Shown here piece by piece: positions 52,771 to 64,000 of a stretch of DNA of 64,000 nucleotides. This DNA is from Copromyces sp. CBS 386.78 (lineage: Eukaryota; Ascomycota; Sordariomycetes; Sordariales; Sordariaceae): positions 372,001-436,000 of the forward strand of contig MU839083.1 in the NCBI GenBank assembly GCA_030685235.1, read 5' to 3'. How positions within the stretch are numbered: the stretch's first letter is position 1; every line of letters begins with the position of its first letter. Both the position numbers and the translations under genes were made by a program. A model generated the notes under the pieces. That model did no database searches. It was not told where the DNA came from and worked only from the letters and a program-made list of their open reading frames with translations.

Positions 52771-55637
52771 ATGGACCGAGTCCAAGATTGGGTCACCGAT
52801 CTTCCTACTCCCGGAGTTATTGCTGCCCCCTTACCCAGCCCTGTCGCGAGCCACCTCTCCCTCTCTTCAGGCAAATCGAATCCTCCCCCGCTGCGCAGGA
52901 AAGGAAACATTACACCTGATTTGCTTCCTGACAGGACTTATCACCAGCATCATCATCATCATCCTTCGGAACAAAACACCAAGGCGCCTCAACAACCTCC
53001 GCCGGATATAACCACCAACATCCCGTCAGTCACTCGACCATCTTCCGACATTGCTTCTTGCCAGCAGAACAACGAGCTCACCATGTATGCACACGACAGC
53101 AAGGCCATTCGTGGCAACTTTATTCCCGTCTCCAAGTCAATGGGCGGTCGCAGTCGCTCCCCTACACTGGAGAACACCGGCTCCCAGCCCCAGATATCCC
53201 AACATTTCAAGCTGCAGCTCAGCTTGACCGAGTCACAAATGGAGAGGCTAGCCCAAGTGTAAGCAAACAAGTGAAAACTGAATTATCCTTTCCCATACTA
53301 ACCTGTCGAAGCCTCTCCGAAGATGGCGACACAGAGAGAGAATCGCGTGGTCGTCAGGCTCCTCAGCCAGAAGAAGTCCATCAACCCGAGGTCGTAGCAT
53401 CCCCTAATCCCAAGGCCAAGGGGCACAAGACGCTCAAGCAAAGATTCAGGTCTCTCTCTCCCGCGAAGAGAAGAAAGAACCAGCAAGAGGTGGTTGCCAC
53501 TCCTTCCAGACAGCGTTCGCCTTCGCCCGTCAGAAGAGGTACGGGTCCGAAAACCTCCGAGCAATGTCGGCCTGGCTACGATTCCAACTCTTATCAGTCA
53601 CCTCAACCTGCCAGCAAGACGAGGCAGTTCCATCAGCACCAGGTTTCGTGGGATCGGCAGTACGATTCCCCCAAGCCTGTAAGCGGACAGAGACAGCAGC
53701 AAGACCACCACCAGCAACAGCAGCAATGCCTGTCTCCTCAGTCGGCTAGCAGACAAAGGCAAGAGCATCAGCAGCAGCAACGTGCTGCCGAAGCCACTAC
53801 CGAGGCTGCTGTGTTCCGCTTGGCTTCCCCGTCTCCTTCCAGGCGTCGTCAAGATCGCGTCCCTCTTGCTCCCATCGACACCGACATTGCTCGTCTCCAC
53901 GCCAAGGTCACGGCCCAGCGTGAGCCCATCGTCATCCATTACTCTCCCGAGCCCGAGGCGCGCGTGGCCTCCCAGGCTGTTCAGATTGTAGCCACAGACA
54001 AGTCCTCCGTCTACTCCCAGGAGAATCAGGAACCTGCTCGTGACCTTCGCTTCCGCTCCCATATCAGTCCGCTCCACGTCGTCAAGGACAACAACCAAGA
54101 GAACGATAGCGCATATTCGCAGACTCACAGCATCCTTCAGGACTACGGCAACTGGACCAGCTGGGTCAACTCCGAGCCTGTCCAAAACAACCAAGACTCG
54201 GAAGTCCCTCGCGCTCCCACCAAGTTGTCCAACCATAGCGCCGACCGGCCTGGCACCGGTCAAGGAACCAACCAGTCCTCTTCAAACGGAGCCACAGGCG
54301 CCGATGATTTCCACTACTCAGCACTGACTCCTCTCTTCCCAGTCCACAATATCAACAAACCCAACCGCAACATTCGCATGGCTTCCAAGACCTTGATTGG
54401 TGAAAACGGCTGGTTGGAGTCTACGTCTCGCCCCTCGGACGCCCAGAACCCGAAACAACCCAACGCCGCCGCCGCCGCCGCCGCCCCCAATGGCCACAGC
54501 AAGAAACCTTCCACCGCCACCCCTGTCCGCAAAACTGGCTTCCTCGATAACCTCGTCAAAAAAGCCAAAGACTTCGTCTCCGCTCCTCTTCCCGAGCAGG
54601 GGAACAACAACCAGCGCTCCTCCCACGACGCCAACAAGCCTCACTCCCCGCGCACCTTACAAATCTCTCTTACGCCTCGCGAGCAATCTTTGCTCTACTG
54701 CGAGCTAGAGTTCCTCCTATCCACTCTCCTAAATACCTACATAACCACTCAACTCTCGCTCGGCCTGCTCGATCACACCAAACTCAAGCGTATTTCTGAC
54801 ACATGGAAATCCAAAGGCCGCCCGCGCGTCGTCTCCTTCCGGTACGACCTCGAGACCCAACTCGACCTTGTCCGCTTGCACGTCAACGACTTCAAGTTCT
54901 ACGGTCCCGCGGCGGCGAACACCACCGCCATCTTGGGCATCGTCGACGGCGCCAAGACCGACACGCGCGCGATGCGCATCAGGACGTTTTGCCAGCCGGA
55001 TACAGTGGTGGCTAAGCAACTTGTTGGAGCGCGAGCGTTGTGCGGACTGTTGGGTGCCGGAGATACGGAGGAGAGGAAGTTGGGGGAGTGTATTGGATTC
55101 TTCAGGGCAGTAGTGGAGAGGGAGGTGCAGAGGGGGATGATTGAGGTTGGTGCTGCTGGTAATAATGAGCAGCAGACAAGTGAACAGCAGGAGCAACAGC
55201 AGCAGAGGGAGTCAGGAAATACCACCACCTCGGGAGATGGGATTTGGGTTGGTGGTGCGCCGCAGTATCAGGGCCCGCCGTCACCGATTCCGGAACAACG
55301 GAACGTGAACCAAACTCAAACTCAGTGTCAGATTCAGATCCAGAGTCGGAGTCAGAGCCCGGTGAGACGTGGTGGGCATCCTTCATCTGGCGAGTCGAAC
55401 AAGTGGCAACAGCATCCGAATCCGCATCAGCACCGCCAACACAACACTGCTCCCGGTCACCCCGGTGCCAGCGGCGCTCATGGTCATAGCCATGCGCTTT
55501 CTAGCCCGGTTCGGTTCACCACTTTTGCTGCTGCTTCTGGTGGTGGACACTTGAAGGGATCGCCCTCACAAGGAATCATCAAGATGGATCCGAGCGCTTA
55601 CGAGGAGGATGTTCATCCGGGTTCCAAAGTCTTTTGA
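52771..55637 (+). CDS. Orphan 937-aa protein with conserved-looking C-terminal domain
   Basis: Exons 52771-53258 and 53312-55637 (intron 53 nt, branch ATACTAAC) give 937 residues. The N-terminus DRVQDWVTDLPTPGVIAAPL is followed by a His run (HQHHHHHP) and long disordered Gln/Ser/Pro/Arg regions with several SPSPVRR/SPSPSRRR-type phosphosite motifs. Near residue 540 is a poly-Ala run. A folded region at about 610-760 starts LQISLTPREQSLLYCELEFL. It continues LSTLLNTYITTQLSLGLLDH, VVSFRYDLETQLDLVRLHVN, DFKFYGPAAANTTAILGIVD and ALCGLLGAGDTEERKLGECI. The tail is again Gln-rich. I recognise no family. The SR/SP-rich context suggests a nuclear or cell-cycle-regulated protein, but that is only inference. 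Confidence 0.78.
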
Positions 55638-57304
55638 GTTTGGGGTTCGTCTTGGTTGGCTTCAGCTCGTGTTTTCATGGATCTCTTTTTTCCACATTTC
55701 ACGGCGTTATATATAGGAAGCGTTTTCTTCAATGGGCTTTTACCTTCATGAAAGGGATGTTATGGATAATGATGTATGATCAAAGATACCCCCCATCGGT
55801 CTGGGAATTTGCTTTCAAATTGGGAAAATAGGTAGTGGAAAGGAAAGAGCAAGCCGTTGGTACTGGCTTTTAGAGCAATGACTTTTCTGGTCTGACCGCG
55901 GTCTCAGGGGAGAGAATGATTGAGATGGGGCGTATCTAGTGTGGCAGTAGAAAACAAGAGAATCGAGAATCAATCATTTCAAACCATCTGATGTTCAAAT
56001 TCCCACCGACACTTTTGGCGAAGTATCGGTGGCTGACTGCATACATAGAATGACTGGTGATAAAGGGATCGCCAGTTACCCGCATGCAACGGGCAAGTGG
56101 AAAGCGACATGGGACGTCCTGCGATGTTGTCGGAACTAACAGGTAGGTCCACTATCAAAGGTATCGAGTGGCTGTAGCTCGGTGTGGGCTGTGCATGAGC
56201 ATGCTTGCCTGTGCGTTAAGATCTGACCATCGGTGGTTTTGTACCGAACATTGGAAGACAAAACGGCTCAGGGTTAGGGGTTTTGATGATAATATCTCGG
56301 GGAACACCAGCTGCATCGTGGTCAGAAGACAGGGGAGAGTACGATGAGAGGATGATTGGATGAGGGGAAGATGTGGTAGCATGAGATGTGCTATATAAGC
56401 AATCGAAGGTGTTCAGAACCTGTTTAAAACGTGGGGATAATGTCCACTGCTTGGGTTTCATCCATCTCCATTGAGAACTCAACCTCCCTCACTTTGTATA
56501 CAAAACTATCGCGACATTCCTAAATCCAAGCCCTTTGTACAATCAGTGTTTACATACCAAGCGTCAAGAGTTTTGCCCATATCCTGTAACATGATCTAAA
56601 GCTCAGCCTGTTCATCCTTAGTTTCCCCTTAATCGTATCTACATCATCATCGTCTTTATATATCCCATCGCCCACTTTGTTACTATCATATCACACCTTG
56701 TACTTACGAATCAGTCTATCATACCCACCTTTGCTAATCACAAACGCGCGTCTATACAGACCACACACCACACATACAACCACTTATATTCGTGACCAGG
56801 TGTAGCCGGTTCTAGACATACCCGAGTCAGTTGTCCCCGAGCTCCCATTTTATATCCGTGGAGATGGGCCGCGCAATCATGAACAGGGTCCCCCGGCTTC
56901 ATGATCCCGTTTACCGTTTCATCGGCCTTCACGATGACGCAAGCTCTCGTGGTGGTTTTTGTTTCTTTTTCTACTAACTCTGTTTGTAGTTCACCACTCG
57001 TTGCTCATGTTTGATTTTACACTCCTAGCGCAAAGTTGAAAGCATTCCGCAATTTCGTTTGTTCCTTTTGATTGCTGGGAAAAGCACGAACCGCTCAAGT
57101 TCCTCATCCGATCAGTTATGGGTCAGACCCGAGTTCATCTTTGATCCAGTCTTCCGGCGCAACTGGCGAAGGATCTGGAAAAGTTAATTCGTACCTGGCC
57201 ACCTTCACTTTACTTTTAATCCATCTCGCTCTCTCGCTGATCCCGACGACCTAGCATGCCCTCCCTCCACAGCGTTCTTACACTTGTCCAATTCAACCGC
57301 AAAG
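55638..57304. other. 1.7-kb intergenic region
   Basis: 3' flank of the orphan gene and promoter of the LicD-type gene. No gene-like ORF (longest about 90 codons). Nothing else seen. Confidence 0.5.
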
Positions 57305-58552
57305 ATGTCGTCCTCACTAAGAGCAGAACGAAGACAAGCAACAACGGCATCGACGAGGCGTCGCATATTCACCCTCCTCATGACCTTGACCCTGATCCTA
57401 TCCTCACTCGCCAATCCTGTCCCAATCGAAGGCCACAGCAACTTGCTCAAACCTCCCGTCAAGCAAAATAACAACAAGCCCGCTGTCAAAGCCAACGACA
57501 ACGATTCCATAACCAAGCCAAAAGCCATAACCAACGCCAGCGTCCGCACCCTCCTCAACCCAATCGCCAACGCCCGTCCCGCCGCCGCGGGGCACCTCCG
57601 CCCGCTCTCGCGCCCCTCATCTCGCAAAGTCAAGTCCAAGCAAGTCGCAGCAGCGCCGGCAAAATCCGAACCCCAACCCATTCCCGCTGCCGCCCCCGTC
57701 GAAACCAACACCACCAACACGGACCCCCTCCTCCCCGAACACAAATACTTCCACGAGCCAGGCTACACCGAAGAGCTCTCGCACTACGACTCCCGCTTCT
57801 TCGCTTCTCCCATCCCCTACGACCCGCACATCGTGCACCTGCGGCACCTGATCCGGTCGTACCTGCTCATGACGTCGTCGCGCTCGCTGACCACCTGGCT
57901 TGCGCACGGCACTTTGCTGGGGTGGTACTGGAACGGCGCGATAATGCCTTGGGACTACGATCTCGACGTGCAAGTCTCCAACTCCACTTTGGGTGTCATG
58001 GCTGCGGAATGGAACGGCACGACGTTCGAGTACGTGTACGCCCTTTCCGAGCAAGAGGAAAAGGAAGGGCTGGGACACAGGGGGGAGGTGAACGTGAAGA
58101 AGTACATGTTGGACGTTAATCCGTATTGGAGCCAGAGGACGATGTTGGAGGGATTGAATATTATTGATGCTAGGTGGATTGATATGAAGAATGGCATGTA
58201 TGTCGATATTACGGGGTTGAGTGAAGATCGGTTGGAGACCAAGGCGAAGGGGGTGTGGACGGATAAGAATTATCATGGGTATGGGACGCGGCAGATTTGG
58301 CCGCTGCGCAAGACTGAGTTTGAGGGCGTGGAGGCGTGGGTGCCGTCGGATGTGGAGGGGGTTTTGGAGGAGGAGTATGGGGAGAGGAGTTTGACGGCGG
58401 AGGAGTGGGCTGGGTGAGTAGTACTGATTTCCTTGCCTTGTTTTGTTCGAGTGGTATTGTTGACTTACTAACGATTTTGATGCGATAGACACCACTTTGA
58501 TCATGGACGGAAAGAGTGGGTGAAGACCGAGTTGGTTAAGAAGGGGTCGTGA
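57305..58552 (+). CDS. LicD/fukutin-type nucleotidyltransferase-fold membrane protein
   Basis: Exons 57305-58413 and 58489-58552 (intron 75 nt) give 390 residues. An N-terminal signal anchor (RIFTLLMTLTLILSSLA) follows a basic cytosolic stub, so a type II Golgi/ER protein or secreted protein is likely. A Pro/Ala/Asn-rich stem spans about residues 45-150. The LicD region has LRHLIRSYLLMTSSRSLTTW, AHGTLLGWYWNGAIMPWDYD and an acidic DYDLD at residues 217-221. It then has KYMLDVNPYWSQR, IIDARWIDMKNGMYVDITGL and a C-terminal IWPLRKTEFEGVEAWVPSDV. Known: LicD and fukutin proteins transfer phosphocholine, ribitol-phosphate or similar groups to glycans. The fungal substrate is not established; mannosylphosphate-type modification is one possibility. 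An upstream TTG-started reading is not needed. Confidence 0.85.
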
Positions 58553-61500
58553 TGGCCTTGGTCATCGAGAGAATCCCCGGCTCGGCTGGGAAGATGATGT
58601 TGCTTTGTTTTGTTGGCTGCATTTCTGGTGTTGGGATACCGGTGGTATAGAACGGGCACATAAGGGGATCGAACATAGAGGATGGAACTGGAAGAAAGGA
58701 AGATAATGTCTCCGACACTTGTCGAAATCGCCGCCAGAGCATATAGGTGAGCCTAATACCCGTGTCTTCTAGGTAGTCAGCTTCTGCGTCAGAATATGTA
58801 CCATACCTTCCTATCACTTCACTTGGAACTTCTTAGGTCAACACTCGTTGTTTGACCACCCCTTGCTTGAAATAACTGAGCCATCTTCACCCTCCGAAGG
58901 CTGGTTAGCCCGGTGTTTGCTCCGTTCCCACTACCTTTCTCAATGATAAACCGACCGTGGCCTCTACCTATTTTCTCCCCACGGCCGGCCGTTTCAGGTA
59001 CAAGGAAGAAACCGACCGACATGTCTATCTTCTTTTCAGCCTTCCTCCATCAGGTTTGAACTGCCTCGATGCCTCTATGCAAGAAATCGAAACGCTGTCT
59101 CTTAACGAGAATAAGATACCGAGAGGTTTTGATCTGCTCTCCGTGAAACGCGGTTAATTGTAGACCCAAGTGTCCGCGTATCAAAAGGAAAACAAGACAC
59201 AAGACACAATGTGACACCGGCCAAGCTTGCCGGTAATATATCACCTCTTACTCGTTTCCACAGACTCACAGACTAACAAGGGAGCAAGTGACCCAAAGAA
59301 AGAGAAGAAGGATCTGGAGGCAAACAAACTGGCCAGGGAGGGCCAGCGGCTTGGTGCATACTTACCCGGTGACTTTTCGTAGATAGGTGGATCGATCGAT
59401 CCCTCGAACCTCGACAAACTAGGTAGTTCTAATCGTTCCAATTATCTCAGGCGTCCCAGTCGGCCACTGGCATCGAGTGTTTTCTGTCCTCCGATTACTT
59501 ACCTTCCTGTCCGACGTCCTTCTTGCTCATGACCAAAAGTCCACGAGCACACATACTGACATGGGACTAACGCTGCTATCCGAAGGAAGAAAAGTCCTTT
59601 TGGCCCTTTCGGCCGTTTCACGAAAGTACCTACCTTGATACCTTGGAGGTACGTTACCTGATCTGCCCTGGAGGAGCAGTCAGTACCCGGTATCTGCGCG
59701 GCGAGCGGTTCTGTGTCCTGTTAAGATGAGGATTAGGAGATGAGGTGATATATGCGAACTGAAAGGATAAATGATGATGCGAAGACGGACGGAGAGAAGA
59801 CAAGGAAGGGACTAGACTGTCATTGAGTTGACCAGAATGGGGATGAAAGGCGGCGGGATGTTGTGAGGTTATCGCTGGATCCCAGAGGCAGAGAAACGAG
59901 TGATGGGAGTGAGGGTCGTGATGAAGTGACAAGGCTGCCTTACCCATAACACCGAGCTCTCCTTGTCACAGAATGTATCATCGTTTCCTCTCGCATCCAC
60001 TAACTGATCTCCGTAGGGAAGTTGTTATGACGGATCGACCATATCTTCCGCCTGTCTTCTGGTCTAGTGGATCAGTGCGGCCTCTTGTTAGGCTCGGTAT
60101 AGGTATCCGGCTTTATTACAAGTATTGCCCCTGCCGGATCATGTAGATCTTTCCGATCTTTTTGGGCGACCCCCATTGCTGATTGACGTGATGCTCGTTG
60201 TTGACGTTAGGAGAGGTATTTAGGCTGGAGAAAGTCTCAAATTTCTGTGGTTTCCTTGAGCCCAGGAAACAGCACCTTATGCATCCAGCTCCCGATCTCG
60301 TCCACACCGTTACTCACTTGCTCAGCATGTAAAGTACCGTACGGCGTGGGTTATAGGCAGTGGTAGCCTTGTAAGCTGTACAGTTCCGTACGTCCGTACG
60401 GGACCAATGGACTCGGAGGACCCGATCGACAACCGAATGTACCGAGTTTGATCTGGTCCATGGCCCATCGATGGGTAGATTGATGATGACGTTCTCGTGA
60501 TGCTTCACATATATAGCACCTCGCCATATTACCTTGAAGAAAGAGAAGAAATCATAATGGCAACCGGCTCGGCCCGAGATAATATTTCACCAGATCGGGC
60601 CATTGGGTTGTCAACGGTGCCCCACAGTCAACGGTTCTACCAGATGTCTCAAACTCCGTCACCAAAGCAGGCAACAGGTGGGATGTAAACTGAGTCGTCT
60701 CGCAGTCCAAATATCGGGACCGAGACATTGTTCAACCGTTTTGAAGCCTGTTGTTTCATGTCCGCGTTCACCCAGCAAGCCACCAGCCACACCAGCTACA
60801 GCCGCACGCGGACCGGATCCATCACGCCTGTCTACCTGCCTTGGGGTCTTTCTGTAATTCCCGTGTGGCTTGGTCTTCTGCCCATCATGAACTCTCCGAG
60901 AACTTTCTCAGGGATGAGTGGGTAAGAAATCAAGCGACTGGTCCATGACTGCGCGTGTGGCAAGTATGTGTGCGTCAGATGTCTCATCTGAGACCTCCTT
61001 ACCACCACAAAGCCAAAGTCTCGAAGGGAAGGGAAGGGAGGCGGCCGTTGAGCGAGAGCCTCGTGGAAATCCTCGTTGTCAGCGAGACAAACAACGCTGT
61101 CTGTCAGTTTAGTTCATGATCCCGCGTGCCAGCATAGATAAGAAAACAAAAGGGAGAGGCGTTCTCGGTCTGCAGTGAGGCGTTGATAGACGCGCGGAGA
61201 CTCTGTTCCTCTTACCCTCCAACGAAAAGGGAAACCTGCGTAAGCCAGCCCAGTCAGCCAGACTGACTCCAGCAGCCAGCCACAACAGCCCTACGGGTGT
61301 GTATGATGCTATCCCTACCGACCGGATTGAGTCGGCGGTTGTCCGTGGTGGTTCCGTCCAAGAATGATCTTGTGAGTGTCTTGGCACGATATTTGCCATT
61401 ACCTGGCGGCTGACGGTCGGCCGCATGTTGGCGAGGTTGGCGAGTGTGGAAGTATATCGTACGATAGGGCGTAAAGCAAGCAGCTTCATCTCGGTCCTCT

Positions 61501-64000
61501 TCCCTCTGTCGCGTCGTCAGTTTGGGCTTGAAAGGTCAGAAGCGTATATGATCCAACAGGAAGTTTTGACTGCTCACCCGTCCTCCAGCCTCTTCCAAGG
61601 GCCGCTTCAATGCCAAACCTTCTCTTTTGTTCCAAGGGATCCTGCCCGGACGCGGCACATTCCGCTGATGGAGGGTGCCAGTTACAACCAAGTGGTGCAT
61701 AAATCTGTCCAATATAGGCAGCATCCGGGAACAGGTTTCCCTCGGAGTTTGGTTCTCCTGTGTCCTTTGCCCAGTCCTATCGTCACCGTTACATCCTAGC
61801 TCATCTTAAGGGCCCAAACACACGTATGTACACTGTGTCTGCGGTAAGTGCCCGTAAATGGGGTCGGATCTCCAAATGCAACTTCGAGTTTGTAGGTAAC
61901 AAGCCTCACACTGTCGGTATCATCCGTGGCCTGAAAAAAGCTGGGGATATCCAGACGCAGTAGCAGCCAGTTAATGAGCCCAATATCGAGCCGTGAGCCG
62001 CGAGCCGAACATTGTCGCAGCACCTGGATTTCCCAGTCAGGAGTAGCGGTTACCACCTTATTGTGTTTTCTGACCTCGTAGGTTGTTTATATTAACCATC
62101 TGGGCACCGAAATTGCAGGATCACCGCGTCGGTCTTGCGTTCCAACGCCCCGCTTCGGCTCAGCAATTTCCGATATTTTGTTGAGAAACCATCTCGAAAG
62201 CGGTTACTGTTCAAATTCTACAGCCATGTCAGCATTGCGGTATGCAATGGTACAGGGATGCTACCAAAAAAAACAACAAAAAAACACACACACATCACGC
62301 AAAGTCGCAAAGTAAGAGGGTGGTTAGTTAGGCTCGGGGACCGTCCCGAGCCCGAGGCCTTACGCAGTACACTAGAGCTGGGATCGACAACAGTCGGATC
62401 AGGTAGTGTTTGGCGTGGAGAGCCAAAGCGAGCCTGCCACCCACCCTGCTTTCGCTGCCCACAACAACGTTTTCGACATGCAATCGGTACCAAAGATGGG
62501 AAAAGGGCTGACTGGGTTGGCAGGGTGGGCCGGCGGGGAAGGTACAGAAGGGTTACGTCCGCTTGGAAACCGCCCAACATCATTTCGACACTGCGTCAAC
62601 CTGGCGGTCTTGCAAGGAAAACGTGAAGCAGCACAGTGCTCGTTTCGTATAGCGAGGTTTTCGGTAGCCATCCGGACGTCCTCGGAACCACGGGGCTTGA
62701 CGAACATGTTCCCAAACAAAGCCTAGTCTGGGTTAGCTGCTTTGCAGGGGTGATGCCTCACCTTGGCCGGCTCAGGATGGGCGCGCACCAACCGCAACTT
62801 TTCGAGGAGGACTGCCACCGGTGATCTGCTAGATATGAATTTTTTTAATCCGACAAGTTGGAATCTCGAGATCTGATTTTCTGACGGACCGCTCTTTCAA
62901 TTCTGTCGACCGGTGTTGTACTCAGACGCCATCCACTGTGCTCAACCGGTCTCACTTTGGCCCTTGCTCATCAGCAGGGAGTCTTTTGCAAGGCTGCCAC
63001 CGCTTGTCTGGGTTGACCAATTTGATGACGTCCCGAAGGAGCGGCATATGCCGTAGAAGCTTCGTAACATGTTGGATAGTGCGGCGATCTGCCAAGAGGG
63101 TTTGGAGATGGACCAGAATCGCCAACCAGCATCTGCGTTGCTGGGTGGCAAGTATCTGTTCATGACTTCGAGGGCTTGCCATGACGGTTCATGCCCGAAT
63201 CATGTATTCGGAACACACAAGTAGGATGTTGGCGCTTGCATCCGGTGGACGTCCAGCCTCTTTGGAGCATTCACTTCAATATTTTGGGGAAAACGAATAC
63301 GGGAGATGAGGGTGAGGGCGGCGGTTTCGGATAGGTGATCAAGTTAATCCTGACCGCAGACAGGAGCCCCAAAATAGAACATCGGACGTCGCCCATACTT
63401 GAAGTTTGGGGTCTCTAGACACCTTCGGACTAGAGATTGTCCGGTTCGTCTGATGATGTCGCTTTGAAAAGGGTTGTCGGTCTGCGGGTTTCTCTGAACT
63501 TTCAATTCACATTGTGTACTCTTGAAAGCGTAAAATTTTGTGCCATAATGATGGTCCTTTTCGCTCTTTGACGACGTCGCTGTGCATCTTGCCGAACTTG
63601 GCGAGCAATAAAGGTGTGCAACCGGGAGTGTGCATGGCGCTCCAGTACGCTGATATGGGAATCTGATATGCCCTGTACCATAGTACGGATGAAGGTCCTC
63701 TGTGCGTCATGTATTGTTAGCTTCCGATACACACTTTCCCCGGGCCAGAAGACCTTTCGATATCCGATGGTACTTGTTACGAATCGGAAAAGCTCCCATC
63801 GCTGTCACACTACCTTTGCGTAGTGCGCGCCTCCGCCAGTGGTCTTAACAGCCCAGGATAAGTTGTTCGCAGTTACACCACATACCGTCCTCTTGATCCC
63901 ATGACGGTGGCTAATATTGTCTTACGGCACCCTTCACGGTGATCCATCACGGAGATGGCGTTTTCCTTTTGAAAACCGTTTCTTGGCTCTGCTGGACACT
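58553..64000. other. 5.4-kb block with no supportable gene
   Basis: From the LicD gene to the right edge I find no ORF with splice structure, codon bias or domain content of a gene. The longest frame is 163 codons at 62135-62626, Arg/Lys-rich without motif. It holds CCGTACGG palindromes near 60338-60401 and an AAAC/ACAC-rich patch at about 62267-62298. No tRNA, 5S rRNA or transposon signature was noticed by eye. Confidence 0.5.

Noticed and set aside
62135..62726. ORFs of 106-163 codons on both strands near the right end
   Set aside because: Overlapping frames on both strands, Arg/Pro-rich, no motif, no splice or promoter context.
1..64000. Transposons, RIP-mutated repeats, CRISPR arrays, secondary-metabolite cluster
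   Set aside because: No transposase or reverse transcriptase frames, no AT-rich TpA-skewed blocks and no spaced direct repeats. No polyketide synthase or peptide synthetase frames were seen.

Overview
The window is nuclear DNA of a filamentous ascomycete, most likely family Sordariaceae (Neurospora or Sordaria). The evidence is short introns (mostly 50-120 nt) with GTAAGT/GTATGT donors, CTAAC branch points and CAG/TAG acceptors; CT-rich core promoters; long low-complexity tails in many proteins; and two separate ATP citrate lyase subunit genes in a divergent pair. I see no transposon, virus, CRISPR array, rRNA gene or secondary-metabolite cluster. Exon models were built by hand from splice consensus and reading phase. 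Every complete spliced model closes in frame.

Left part (1-24911): the N-terminal half of an Rgp1-type protein runs off the left edge. It is followed on the minus strand by a 778-aa orphan protein and a 222-aa C-terminally anchored membrane protein. A gene-poor stretch then carries a Pol III-type transcription unit of unclear identity near 7.7 kb. Next come Dlt1, the pore membrane nucleoporin Ndc1, the endosomal syntaxin Pep12, the mitochondrial insertase Cox18, the ER mannosyltransferase Alg11, the tRNA m5U methyltransferase Trm2 and a GPI-anchored GH72 beta-1,3-glucanosyltransferase.

Middle part (24912-42146): a ubiquitin-like/WLM metalloprotease fusion is followed by the divergent acl2/acl1 pair. 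Their products form ATP citrate lyase, which makes cytosolic acetyl-CoA, and the genes share a 3.4-kb intergenic region. After a 3-kb gap comes mitochondrial ribosomal protein uL30m (mrpl33), with a 22-C tract just before its start codon.

Right part (41985-64000): eaf3 (chromodomain plus MRG domain) is the most unusual locus. Its first intron is about 2.1 kb and contains a same-strand ORF with its own TATA box, and its TAG stop is followed in frame by 53 more protein-like codons. Head to head with eaf3 is a Cnl2/Nkp2 kinetochore gene. A thioredoxin-like secretory-pathway membrane protein and a CENP-Q/Fta7 kinetochore gene with AT-hooks follow, so two inner-kinetochore genes lie about 3 kb apart. 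Then come a 937-aa orphan, a LicD/fukutin-type protein and a 5.4-kb block with no supportable gene.

Most genes are housekeeping and not functionally linked beyond acl1/acl2 and the two kinetochore genes. The best candidates for something undescribed are the nested ORF and stop-codon extension at eaf3, the Pol III unit at 7.7 kb, and the orphan proteins.
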